Positions 26,801-37,980 of a stretch of DNA of 64,000 nucleotides are shown here, piece by piece. The notes below the pieces were generated by a model, which had not been told where the DNA came from, ran no database searches, and saw only the letters and a program-made list of their open reading frames with translations. The position numbers and the translations under genes are program-made. Each line of letters opens with the position of its first letter. Position 1 is the stretch's first letter. This DNA comes from Hybos culiciformis (lineage: Eukaryota; Arthropoda; Insecta; Diptera; Hybotidae): contig OZ023274.1 of the NCBI GenBank assembly GCA_964007475.1, forward strand, positions 22,402,043-22,466,042. Direction: 5' to 3'.

Positions 26801-27210
26801 TAATTGAATCGGACGATGAAGATGTACCTGCCTATGGTTTTCCAAAGCATAGAAATCGTCGAAATCCAACAGCTGATATTGATTTATTAGCTCATAGTGG
26901 AGGTTTGTTTTTCAATTCAGTATTTTATCATAAGTTTTTCTTATTAAATTTTAAAATACAAATAATTTAAATTGTTTTTCACTAATTAGGGTCACAAGAA
27001 AATAGTTCATTATTGGGAAATTATAAAAATAATCGGCAAAATAATGGTTCAAATAGTGATTTATCAACACAGTTATGTGAAATTGATGATTCTGAATTTG
27101 ATGATGACATTTCCAGGAAAAAAATATCAACAATAAAAAAACAAACCCAACTGCCATCAGATAAAAAAAATTTAAAATGGACAAATAGTGTTCACCAAAC
27201 TGATGTTTGA
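14405..27210 (+). CDS. kug: Fat-like atypical cadherin (Fat2/kugelei type), 3' portion
   Basis: Ten exons with consistent GT-AG boundaries and phases join into one frame of 2473 residues, 5' incomplete. Order: part of one cadherin repeat plus about 13 more, marked by DxNDNxP linkers such as QDVNDCPPEI and QDINDNPPEF; two EGF-like units; one laminin-G domain; four EGF-like units; a transmembrane helix (IGIAGGAMGIIFVVTAAVC); a cytoplasmic tail ending in QTDV. A single laminin-G between EGF units is the architecture of Fat-like/Fat1-3 proteins; Drosophila Fat itself has two. Family members have 34 cadherin repeats, so roughly 20 are missing upstream. In flies this protein organises planar polarity and collective migration at the basal side of epithelia. 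The terminal T-D-V fits a class I PDZ ligand. The three introns between tail exons 6, 7, 8 and 9, 10 other than intron 8 are very short (63-87 bp). Confidence 0.95.
16263..16663 (+). CDS. kug: Fat-like cadherin, exon b
   Basis: Acceptor CAACTACAG; the split valine codon joins in frame to give TVIDMNDNAPKF. Carries one full cadherin repeat and the start of another whose linker (LPGNLHSPIF) lacks the calcium motif. Ends GTTATGACG before GTAATA, phase 0. Confidence 0.93.
17905..18076 (+). CDS. kug: Fat-like cadherin, exon c
   Basis: Acceptor TTTTTCAG, phase 0, beginning VTASDADFGEYG, a typical cadherin strand with the DAD calcium motif. Ends in phase 1 at GTACAA. Confidence 0.92.
18659..18795 (+). 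CDS. kug: Fat-like cadherin, exon d
   Basis: Acceptor TTTAACAG; joins to give ATDGGGKSG, then linker GDENDNAPIF and the start of a repeat. Ends in phase 0 before GTAAAC. Confidence 0.92.
20024..24713 (+). CDS. kug: Fat-like cadherin, large exon e
   Basis: Single 4690-nt exon after acceptor CTCATAG, starting VTATDLDD. Holds about eight cadherin repeats, then a non-cadherin stretch with the basic site RYRR (23246-23257), two EGF-like units (about 23450-23735), laminin-G (about 23790-24350) and three EGF-like units. The exon ends inside the VDEC motif of a fourth unit, donor GTAAGT. Confidence 0.96.
24942..25574 (+). CDS. kug: Fat-like cadherin, exon f (EGF, transmembrane helix)
   Basis: Acceptor ATTATAG; completes the last EGF (C-HNQPCGNGATC...CICPPDLTGASC). 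A transmembrane helix follows at about 25100-25170 and then a basic stop-transfer CSKKSSS. Ends in phase 1 at GTAAGT. Confidence 0.94.
25575..25637 (+). other. 63-nt stop-free intron in the cadherin tail
   Basis: GTAAGT at the 5' end and TTATTAG at the 3' end. Length is a multiple of three and the reading frame stays open through it, so retention would insert 21 residues rather than truncate the tail. The interior is AT-rich and its translation looks non-conserved. Confidence 0.8.
25638..25952 (+). CDS. kug: Fat-like cadherin, exon g (cytoplasmic)
   Basis: Starts ERKLPSDNPNGRL and includes the tryptophan-containing segment HWDCSDWARRSQNPLPD, which resembles a conserved block of Fat-type tails. 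Ends in phase 1 at GTAAAT. Confidence 0.9.
26023..26202 (+). CDS. kug: Fat-like cadherin, exon h (cytoplasmic)
   Basis: Follows a 70-nt intron with acceptor GCTTTTAG. Encodes an acidic segment including LNDPNRDIETLNEEVESEYP. Ends in phase 1. Confidence 0.9.
26564..26584 (+). other. Candidate 21-nt cytoplasmic microexon
   Basis: Within the 469-nt intron between 26202 and 26672. A branch-site-like CTAAC (26546-26550) and acceptor TGCCTTTAG precede 21 nt, followed by the consensus donor GTAAGT. Its phase matches both neighbours (1 and 1); inclusion would add VVNNNNQ and change the junction residue to serine. No transcript evidence is available. Confidence 0.5.
26672..26902 (+). CDS. kug: Fat-like cadherin, exon i (cytoplasmic)
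   Basis: Acceptor TTTGTAG; encodes DNYLRHPNSYLPRY and an acidic ESDDEDVPAYGFP block. Ends in phase 1 at a weaker donor, GTTTGT. Confidence 0.9.
26990..27210 (+). CDS. kug: Fat-like cadherin, exon j (C-terminus)
   Basis: Follows an 87-nt intron. Encodes the tail end, with an acidic ELDD-like stretch (CEIDDSEFDDD) and the terminal residues HQTDV, then TGA. AATAAA occurs at 27222-27227, very close to the stop; the true poly-A site may be further on. Confidence 0.9.
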
Positions 27211-27591
27211 CAAAAGCAACTAATAAATTTTTATAAATGCACCAGATAGCAAAAACAGTTGATAATAACAAATAAGCATAATAAGATTTATATTATTTTA
27301 AAAGAAAATGTTAAAAATATCAAATTAAATTTTCAATTTTATATTTTACTTAAAAAAAATGTTTTGTATGTACTTTTCAAAAAAAAACTATTTTTTTTTT
27401 CATATTAGATGCTAATGTAAGTTTAGTTATATATTTCTTATATAATTTTTCATTTCTTATGCATTTTTTTTTTCCAATTATTATTTCATTCAAATATTTA
27501 AATATTTATAAAATAAAAATGACAAGAGAAATTTACATTTTCTACTATATAAAACATAAAACTAACATGGAATTCTATTTTTTATTTCAAG

Positions 27592-27611
27592 GTGAGAGTG
27601 ACGATCTATAA
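27592..27611 (+). other. Candidate alternative terminal exon of the cadherin
   Basis: TTTATTTCAAG precedes GTGAGAGTGACGATCTATAA. Spliced from the phase-1 end of exon i it would give ESDDL and a stop in place of the last 73 residues, removing the TDV terminus. Only the acceptor and the frame support this. Confidence 0.2.
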
Positions 27612-29982
27612 ATTTATTTATAATGTTTAAGAACTTTCCATTCAAATAAGACATAATTATTTCATATTAAAACAGAAATAATTTTAATATATACATTAAA
27701 AATTTATGAAATTTACTAATTTTTATATTTCAACTTTGAACTTGTCAATTAATTTAATTTTTATTTTATTTTTCAATAATAAGTAAAAAATAATGCATTT
27801 AAAAAGAATTTATTCAATGGAAAAAAAATTAGTGTTATTAATAAATTTTGTAAATATTAAATCTTAATGTGTAAGTAAATTAATATAAAAACAACAAATA
27901 AAAAATAATGTTATCATTTAATAATTTTGACTGACGACGATCAATATAAAAATTAAGTTAGAATTCAGTTTTTGTAAAAAAGAAAAATATAATTAATTGT
28001 TTAAAAAAAAATAAAAATATTTTTAAAAATCATTTAGGTACTATTAAAAATATATTGTACATTTAAAAAAATAAATAAAATAAAATTATATAAGTTTTAG
28101 CGCTCTTATATATTATATTTAAAAATAAATGAATAATATTATAAAATATTATATAACTAATTAGAGAATAATATTATTTATATTTAAGATTTTTTTTACA
28201 AAAAAAAAAAAGAATATTGAATTTATAAGAAGAATAATTTTTTTACATCTTAAAACAAACTGATTGTGTTCTGTATATAAACTTAAGTGTATTATTATTA
28301 TTATAACTATATTATTATTTTATTTATAAAAATTGTATTTTTTTTTTAATTTTATATGGGTCAAAAATGATAGAATTGGCTAAGTATTATTATTTTATAT
28401 TTCGTGATTTATAATTATGTTTTTTGATTTCCAAAAAATATACATAAATTTTAAAGATGATATTAGAATCTCGAAGTTAAAGTTATTTGAATTTTTAAGG
28501 ACAGTGTCCATTCGAAAAACTATTATTATTATTATTTTTTTAATAATTTCATTTCCAATGAATATTTTTTCCCTTAAGATCTCAAATGATTAAAACATTC
28601 CGATAAAGTTAAATAAAAATAATATACTATTTTTTTTTACTGTTAAAAATTTTCTCCGTCAAATATAACATTCTCACTAAGGTTCACTTTCCTTTAACAT
28701 TATATTAAAAATTATTAATATTCTCTGAAAAGAAAATTTATAATACTTATTTTTTTTGTACGAAAAACAAGAATTTGCTTTCCTATTTTTTTTATTAAGA
28801 CAGCTGTAATGGTAAATTTAAATAATAAAATATAATAAAAAAATCATGTAATTCTTATTTTGTCCGCCAATTCTGTCAAAATTTAGTCCATAATTATAAT
28901 ATACTTCTCATACTTATTATATTAGTTTTATTTACATACTTTTAGAAAATTAGTAAAATTAAAAATTAATAATTTTTTTTAATGTTCATGATAAAAATAA
29001 TTTGTATGATTTTTTTTAACAGATAATTATTAAGATATAAAAACGATATCCGAGAAGATTTAAACTCCTTTATCTGTCAGGTTATTTCCGTTTTATGTTG
29101 GTTTAAAAAATGTTTTTAATTTTTTTTCTAACTAACAAAATTTTAGTCTAAAACAATATATAAATTAAATAAAATGTTTTATTAAAAACAAAACTTTCTT
29201 TTAAAAATTTTATTTATTTAAAAATACTTTAACAAATTTTCAGTCTGCCTAAAAACAGAAAACTTTATCCTTACTTATGCGTTGCAATCACATTTATTTT
29301 TTTTTAACTCTTTATATAATTTTTTTAGGAACTTTGCGTTTATAGATATTATTGTGATTTATACAATTTTTAGTTTTTTCTTAATATTTATTGGATATTT
29401 TTTTTTTTTTCAATTTTTTGTTTCTTATGAGAGAAACTTGAAAATTATCATAATTCTTATATTAAAAATTTAAAAATACTTAAAAAAAAAAAATGTAAAA
29501 AACATTAAAACTATTATTATAAAATATAATACTTATTAAACATAAACATATTTAAATATAACTAAATTAAAAAATAAAATAAAAATAAAATAAACCTCTA
29601 TTTTTCTAAACATTAACTTTTTTACGTAATTATGAGAAAATGAAAAATATTTTTAAGATCTCTGTGGTTTTTAAATCTTTTTTGTAAAGAAAAAAATTAG
29701 AAAAATATATATTAAAATATAATTTTTTTTTCTATTATTTTGTTAATGAAAACAAAGTTTAAAAGGTGAATTTATTATAAAAATATTAATTTTTTGTAAA
29801 TAAAATACAAAAACATGACATATCTGTTGTTAAATTTTCAAGTTTCTCTCGATATCTTTTTTTAGTTTTTAAATCATAAACACAAACATTATTTGAGTAT
29901 AGTTCATTTTTTTTTACTAGATAATCTTAATAAAATAGGTGTTACAAACAAGAAAAAATGAAAATGAACTTAATTTATAAGA

Positions 29983-30052
29983 AGGAAAAAAAAAATAAAA
30001 ATAATTATGAAATAAAAAAAAAAATAAAAATAATTATGAAATAAAAAAATAA
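29983..30052. repeat. Imperfect tandem duplication
   Basis: A unit containing ATAAAAATAATTATGAAAT occurs twice in a row, separated by an A-run. It looks like replication slippage in low-complexity DNA. Confidence 0.6.
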
Positions 30053-32441
30053 AACAAAAATAAAATTTCTTTTAATTTAATGTTGTTTGTGGGTCTTTTA
30101 GAAATTTTTAAAAATTCCTTAACTTCTAACTTATAAAGTCATTGAACATTAGGAATTCATAATTTTTTACACTTATATTCAATCTTGCGTTAATAAGGCA
30201 ATCAAAAATGAAAAAGTTTCCTGAACAATAAATAATACAATACCTAATTTACTTCAAAATTACAGCTATATAGTTTATTCATTTACTACATAACACTCTA
30301 GACTAGACTAAAATAAGCTTTACATGTGACATTACTTATATTACATGAATGTATGTAAAACACAAAATCTACATATAATTTTTTTCCATTATTAACAGTC
30401 TAGAAAACAACATAAAAAATTTATATATATACTTATATTTTGTATATACATTTAGACATAAAATCTAACCAAAAAGAATTCAATTGTACAATTTCACTAT
30501 TGGAAATGAAGATATCTTTTTTAACTTTATTTCATACATTTATATTCTTTTTTCTCAAACGAAAATCGCTACCTTAATTCAACCATGCGGAAATTATATA
30601 TTTTAAATATCTCATGGTAGCATAAAGTTAAAACATAAAAAAAAATCTTTCTAAACTTTAATCATGAATAAGATGACTTTGCACTGTGCAATTGTGCATA
30701 TTCTGTAATGGATTTTTCACTGAACTTAATAGTGTAGTAAAATAAATTTAAAACTTATACTATTTAAATTTAAATAATCTTTATAAATATAAAGTAAAAT
30801 GATACGTATATAAGATTCATAAGAATAAAAAATAGGGTTTTTCTGGATTTTTTGTATTCCGTTCAAAAATGTTTGACTGAATAAAGATTCCATTCACATT
30901 ACATCGAACATTACACGTTACACATTACATCACACATTACATCGAAAATTTACATTATTTACAGAATACCGTCTTAACTATCGTATAGAAGCTTTTTTTA
31001 TGTAGACATAACATCTTTGAGAGAAGTGATAATTCGTAGAAATCATGGAAACTTTGGCTTAATTATATTCTGACTTAATAAATTGTTTCATCAGATTGTT
31101 TTTTCATTTCCAATATTATTACGTTTCGAAATATGAATAATTTACTATAGGATTCAATGGCAGAGAAGCATATAATGAAAATATGGTGTTTATTTAAAAA
31201 AAAAAAATTCTTACAAACTTTAAAACCACTGAATTTTTTTAAGTGTCCAAAATAACCCAAAAAAAAATTCAACCAACCAAAACATTTTTTTATATAAAAA
31301 AAAAATGTTTAAAATTTTAAGAAATATTGTGGTTGAATTAAAAAAAATCATATTTTATGTAGTTCTACACGTACAATGAGTTCTAAATACATAACCAAAT
31401 AATGCTTTTTATTTCTTATATGATTGTTGGAAGATTTTTTTATTTTATTTTTTTTTGGACATATTCCAAAAACCATTTATTATCGTTACATTTAACTTTA
31501 ATTCATAATTATTATGTAGAGTTAAGTACCAAAGATACTACATAATATGGTGTGTGTAGTTTATTATATGAAGAAATTGCAAAAATTGCAGATTTTTTTT
31601 GAACTTGTATTAAAATTAATGTTTTTTTTTTATATTTATGTATCTGAACATAATGTATCAATGTTGAATGTATGTATGTATGTTAAATTTTTATTGAGGA
31701 GAAAGAAAAATTTAACAGTTTTAAAACAAAGTAAATATAGTTTTTAGTGGTAGTTTTTGATTGTCAATTTTGAAATCAAAATTTCTTATTAACAAAAATT
31801 CAAGATTTGTAGTCTACATTCATGTTCAACAAGATATTTTATCCACGGAGAGAAATCTTTTTTCAATGATCAATGATCAAATTTTAAACGAAAATTACCC
31901 ACGAAAATGGGTTATTAGATATAAATTATTGAAATAGTGATTAATTTATTCGTAATAATAAACTGCAGGAATTATTGAGCATTTGAGAATAAAATGAATT
32001 AACGCCGAAAATTAAAATTTTTATAAAGGAATATATTTTATTAGTTACTATTCTTTTTATAAATTTTTTTTTTCCTTTTTAATTTTTAACTCTTTTTTTT
32101 ACTAATTTCATGTTTCGACCCTCCGTCTTTAGCATTACAATCCACCAATCTACCGCTTAGCTAGCACTAAAAGTTTATGCATATGTTATAAATTCTATCT
32201 GAGATAAAATCAAATCAAATACAACAATTAGTAAATGCAAAATTTGGTGGCCAATTAAAGATTGACTATAAAAAAGCAAATCAGGTATAATGCTGTATTA
32301 ACTTATTTAAATTATTATTTTAATATATGAAATTGATTATTAAGAAAATTGTGTTCCTTTTTAATGAAAACTATTTGAGGAAATGTCTCTATACTTCTAA
32401 CATATACATTAATAAGGACCGCGCTAAGATTGGTCAGGTTT

Positions 32442-32885
32442 GTAACCGCGAAAATTATAAATAAAAATAAATTCATTGGACGTGTCAATATCATCCTTAC
32501 CATCATATCCTATCGCTACTAAACTGCGAAAACCGCGAAAATTATAAATGAAAAATAAAATTTACTCCCATCAAATCTGATCGTTACTAATCCTCAAAAA
32601 TCATGGCGAAAACTGCGGAAAAAGCCAAATGAGATGTTTTTTATGTAGAGATTTTCGGGTATGTGTCATAAACCATTCCTCCATCATATCCAAAATCCAA
32701 TCGCAAAAACTAACTCGCGAAAACTGAGAAAAACTGAAAAACTGCGAGAATTATAAATTTAATTAATAACATTATTTAATTAATATCTAGGTTTGTAAAA
32801 TATATTATTAAAAAATATATATATATATATTTATGTGGCAAAAGAGGGTTTACTGGGACAGCTAGTATATTATATATATATATAA
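32442..32885. mobile_element. Decayed non-autonomous repeat ending in CTAGT and (TA)n
   Basis: ACCGCGAAAATTATAAAT occurs near 32443 and 32532, with a diverged form (ACTGCGAGAATTATAAAT) at 32741. The region ends with GGGACAGCTAGT (32855-32866) followed by a TA microsatellite. A CTAGT-like end next to simple repeat is seen in Helitron-like and some RTE-derived insect elements; the class here is a guess. Confidence 0.4.
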
Positions 32886-34598
32886 GTTTTGTCAATGGAA
32901 AATCAGTTAATCAACTAAAAATAAAAAATTAAAAATTAGAAAATTTTCCCCAATAAACCATAAATTCATTTTCAAATAACCCACATTTAAACGTGTTGAA
33001 ATATTAAAAATATAACACTCAGACATAACTTACAGTGTTGATAATATTTTAATTTTAATGCACCATTGGTCTCTATGTTTTTGAAACATAATTTATTTAG
33101 GGAGGACTGAAATAATAGCAAAATTAAAGTTTTGTAAAAAATATTAAAATGCGGTATTTTCAAGATTTAATCATTCAAAAGTGGCTTTGTATTTGTGGAA
33201 TCCGATGAAGCAGTTTTGTTTTTTCATTCCGCATTAAATTAATAAGTTTACATTTTTATAATTGCTTTGAAATTAGTTTATTTCAGAATACAAAATTAAG
33301 ATAATATCGAAATAAAATTAAATGCTGTTCTAACAGAGAAAATAATACAAGTTTTGGAATATCAAACAAATGGAGCTTAATGGTAATAACCCTAAAATAA
33401 ATAATGTAAGCTTAGCAAATATGTAGATACTGCTATACTTTTGAAAAAAGAAATAAAAAAATAATTAAATATGTTCCTAGTTTTTAAAATTATTGTAGGT
33501 ACGAAAAGTCTATAGTTTAGAATTGAGCTAATGTTGACTCAACGATACTTTAACTGCAAGTTATTATGTTAGAGTTAGATGCATGTTTATAATAAAAATT
33601 AACTAAAATTTTCAAATTATCTAACAAATAAAAATCTTTTTTTTAAACACAAAATTTAAATGGTAAAAATCTATCCACCCAATTTTATATAAAATAATAG
33701 AATTTAAATCTTTCTTAACCCTATCCATTTCTCTAACATATACATAATTTCATAAATTTATTGCTCAATTTTAAAATAAAATATTTGTAAGCGAAAATGA
33801 AAATTTTTATCGCAAGTTATAAATTAGAGTGTTATTGTCCCCAAGTGTTTAGTCAATATTTAAATTTTCAAATTACAAAAATGGGATAATTTTCTTCTTT
33901 TTTTTCATTGCTTTTCTTTACGCTTCTCGTTTCTTAAAATTCGTAGAGTAAAATTCATTGAACAAAAGGATGAAATTTTTATACATAATTGAGATTTTTT
34001 AACATATCTTTACGGTCGGTAAAACTAGTACATACGGAGAAAGTGCTGCATAACAATGACAAAATATTTTTAAAACTTGTTTATTTTTTAATTAATAAAA
34101 TTAAAATAATTAAACTGAAATAGAGTAGCTTCTAACCAGGAAACTCTTCATTTTGCAGTGGTAATCTCAGTAGCTTTTTTAATGAATGGTTCATTTCGAG
34201 CTTAATTTCTTCGATACCAACAAATCTTTAAAGTTTAAAGTCTTTTTGCTAAGAATTAACAGAAGGTACATATACTTTCTGGAATTTTTAAAAGCTAAAT
34301 GTTTTGGTAAAAATGTAAAGCCTTTCAAAGTTTGAGCCTTTATTCTTATTATAATTAAGAAAATTCCTTTCTCTTTCAATTTAAAAATATGCCCTCATCC
34401 TGAAAATTCCTCAATCAGTAATAAATATCTTCCCTATCTACAAAACTAGTTTTATAATGTACATTTGAGCTTTTAATTACACAAACAAAAATTATTTCTA
34501 ATTTGAAAGACTATAGTGGGAAGTGATTTCAATTATGTTCATATATTTAAATAACAAATATATTTTATAATTAAAAATTAAAAATATAGAAAACAAAA

Positions 34599-34766
34599 AT
34601 GTGCAGAATTAAATATAAAATAAAACTTATGAACATAATTTTAATATGCATTATAAATTCATCAAATCAAAATAAAATTAATTCGGCAACTGAGACTGAA
34701 TTAAAATCAAATTTACAAGTTAATGGAAAACCAAAAATTTATGAAAATAAAATGAATTTAAATAAT
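34599..34766 (+). CDS. Secreted acidic protein, exon 1
   Basis: ATG with signal peptide; 56 codons ending in phase 0 at the consensus donor GTAAGT. Confidence 0.75.
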
Positions 34767-37700
34767 GTAAGTTAAATTAATTTTTGATTATTATATAATT
34801 TTCTTTGTGCTCCGTTCTTAGTGGCTTTTACGAATATTTTTAATGTGCATGTGATCGGTAAGTTGTGTTTAGGATCGTAAATTTAGCTCGGTAAATGGTA
34901 TATTAAGTGCGTCAATTATTTAATTAAGAAAATTTTATTTACACACTTCAATTTTATTTACCACACTTAAATTTTATTTACTTTCTTCATTTTGAACTTT
35001 TGTTTATTTTTCGCATTCCAAATGTATTGATTGCAACTACCTCTCACATGCACATTAAAACAGTATGCAAAACATGTTAATAAAATTTGTTATACAGCTC
35101 GTTGTGTATATACAAAAAAACACATAGACACTTGTCAATATTATATCACTCGACCGAACGGTCTCGTGATATAAGTATTGACGCGTGTCCAAGTGTTTTT
35201 GTGTATACACAACTCGTTGTAATAACAAATTTTCTTAACATGTGTTGTAATCTACTATAACGAACTAACTAATTATATGTCATAAAAATGTTCGACATGA
35301 GATTCTTTTTTTTAAATCAGTGTTTATTCTTTTTTTCCAAGCTGTTTAAATATTCTGTTCCAGATGTTTGTATGGCAGACTTTTTATACGAGATCGTAAA
35401 AATGAAAGCCCTGAAAATTTGTATAAACCATTCATACCGAACTCCTAATTAATGGACAAAATTCCGAGTTACATAACTTTCTACCTATCGCCCTTACATT
35501 TTTCTAGTTTATCAAAAATAATTAATAAATATAACTTTTTCGTTTCCAAAATATTATGTATAGGCAAGCCAGAAAGTTAAAAATTCGAATCAAGCTGAAG
35601 ACAATAATGATTTTTACGATATTAAATTTGGTGAGGCAGGTGAAGAAGAATATCACAAAGTAACCCACACAAAAGGATCAAAAGGTTTTGAAGATTTGGA
35701 AAAATTCCATAAAAAAGATGCTGAAGAATATCTAAACAAAAATGAAGATGCAGATGCAAAAAGAAAACGAATCAAATTTATTGATTTGAAGGAAAAATCA
35801 CAAGGTAAACATTTTTTTCAATAAGACTTTTTGTTACAACCGATTCAAGCATTTGCAATAACAGATAATTCAGTTGCGGGACATATTTGACCACTTTTAA
35901 TACATAGTTTATGTCAAATAGCCAAGAAGTATATACTATATCTTTTTCTAAATTCAAAAGAAATTAAATTGAATTCAACAATTTAATTTAAAAATAAAGT
36001 TTTAATTATTTTTAGAAGTTCAAGCTGATGATGACAATGTCAAGAAGAATACTAAAAAATTTGGTATAAAAAATATATTCGACTTTTTTACGAAAAACAT
36101 GAAGCGGAACAATAATAATGAGAAGAAAAATGATTTAGAAAATAAAAACAGTAGAGAAAAAAATTTTAAATCGGCTCAAAATTTAAAGAAAACCAATACA
36201 AAAGATGAAAATAACAATGAAGAATTAAATTCAAAGAGAGAACCTTATAAGGATTCACAATCATCCAAGAGTGGAAAATTAGAAAATATTATAAAATCTG
36301 CTCAATATTCTTCGCACGAGAATAAGAAAATTAAATGCAAGAAACATTTGAAAAAGAAATTTCCAAAAGGAAGAGTTCATTTTTTAAATTCAAATCTAGA
36401 TAATGACACATTATCAGGTCTGAATTTAGAAATTTTGAACATTTATAATTTCACAGATAAATCTGAAAATTTCACCAACAGTCCAATAAAATTAATGATT
36501 AATAATCCCATTATTCGTAATCAAACGTCAGAGGCTAACAATATTACACAGGCGACGGAATTTCGAGGCTTACAAATTGATTCAAATAAAAATCAAACAA
36601 CTGAGGGTGGAATGCAAACCTCAGAAACTATGAATCAAATATTTTCGATAGTCCGGCCCGAAATAGGATTTAATGAGCCACCCAATTCAAGAAATACTAC
36701 TTCCTTACAAAATAATCCCAATGAAGAAACTAAAATTAGTACAATTCATACAAAAATTTATGATAATTCTACAGATGCAGGAATGGAAATCTTAGAGCCA
36801 CAAGCTCTTTCACAAGTCGAATCACATATGATTCCAAATGACAATTTTGGCTACGATACAATAATATTCCACGATGAAGAAGATCTAGCTGATAGTTTAA
36901 AAAATGATACACCAGATGAAAAAAATTCCATTATCAATTTTTACAGACCTGATTTTATAATGCATCCTGAGAAGTCAAATGATTCGAATATAAGTTCAGA
37001 ACAAATTTTTTCAACAGAAGAAAATCGTGGAATTTTTGAAACTGAAGTTGAAAAATCCAGCAGTAGTGAAAAATATTTCAAAGAAAATAATTTTTCTAAT
37101 GATAACAGAGACAATTTTAATTTTTCAAAAATTCGAGAACCATTATCTTTGCAAATTCCCAAAAGTTCAGTAAGTTTAATTAAATTGAAGAAACCGATTC
37201 GCCTTGTTAAACCTCAAAAAACAATAAAAAATTCCAATTTTTCTTATTATCATCAACCTAAATTTTCAAATCATCGTTTGTCATATTCTCCGATTACATT
37301 AAACCATAAAGAGGAAAACAAACAACATCAACCAATCAAAAAGTCCGAGATTCGCAGAACTAATGAATCTAAAGATGATAAGCTCCATTATTTGACTAAA
37401 AATATACCAAAAACAACAGGTCGTCCTTACAAAATTTATAATAATTATCTTAATTCTAATAAAAATAACAATCCTAGAAAGAAATTAAAAAATAAACACG
37501 AATTAGACAGCAGTGATTACGATATAAATCCAAAAAATAATATTAAAAACAAAATATACCATACTTACGAAGTAACTGAATCACCATCAGAAGCTTATGA
37601 TGATGATAACGAATATCCTGAGGATTTTTTAATTGTTGTTGATGAAAAAAAAAATCTAAAGGATGTGAAGCATAATGAAGATTCTGGAAGTTCTGAGGAA

Positions 37701-37955
37701 ACTGATAATTCGACAAATGAAACTAAGGAAGAGCAAGAAGATGAAGAAAATGAAGAAAAAAAAGATGATATTGATGAAATTAAACCCTTGAAGACAAAGT
37801 CTCTTCAAGATTATGCTAACAGTGATTATTATGATGACAATGATGAAAAAAATGATAATGGTGATATAGAAAATTATGATAATACCAATGGAGATAGAAG
37901 TGATGATGATGATGATGATTGTCCTGAAGATTGCGATTATAGTAATGAAGAATAA
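34599..37955 (+). CDS. Secreted Asn/Lys-rich protein with acidic C-terminus, unknown function
   Basis: Three exons join in frame to 782 residues. The start is set by a good signal peptide: basic n-region MCRIKYKIKL, then hydrophobic MNIILICII. Exon 2 has an insect-secreted-protein flavour (KVTHTKGSKGFEDLEKFHKK). The long last exon is low in complexity, rich in Asn, Lys, Ser and Glu, with many N-glycosylation sequons and few cysteines. The last 150 residues are strongly acidic (Asp/Glu runs), ending CPEDCDYSNEE with two cysteines. I recognise no domain. A role in extracellular matrix, cuticle or mineral/cation binding would fit the composition but is not shown. AATAAA lies at about 37975, 20 nt after the stop. 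The first intron carries a foldback element. Codon usage is AT-rich like the neighbours. Confidence 0.75.
34999..35257. mobile_element. Foldback element, copy B (in intron 1 of the acidic protein gene)
   Basis: Shares long stretches with 7867-8088, including the TTTGTTTATTT start, GTTAATAAAATTTGTTATAC, and the AACTCGTTGTAATAAC arm. Its two halves are themselves complementary around a centre at CGACCGAACGGTCTCG. Two copies more than 27 kb apart show it is a dispersed family. Confidence 0.8.
35564..35804 (+). CDS. Secreted acidic protein, exon 2
   Basis: Acceptor ATGTATAG, phase 0, starting ASQKVKNSNQ. The most ordered-looking part of the protein. Ends in phase 1 at GTAAAC. Confidence 0.75.
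36016..37955 (+). CDS. Secreted acidic protein, exon 3
   Basis: Acceptor TTTTTAG; joins as E-VQADDDNVKK and stays open for 1940 nt to TAA. A long open frame in such AT-rich DNA strongly supports real coding. Confidence 0.85.
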
Positions 37956-37980
37956 AATTTTGTTAATTTATTTTAAATAA

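Larger units (their letters stand above)
27211..34598. other. AT-rich intergenic region (with 3' UTR of the cadherin)
   Basis: No supported gene. The first part probably includes the cadherin 3' UTR. Notable content: a tandem duplication near 29988-30050, a CATTACAT-rich minisatellite-like patch at about 30893-30950, and a decayed repeat with CGCGAAAATTATAAAT units at 32442-32866. The rest is poly-A/T and simple AT sequence. Confidence 0.6.
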
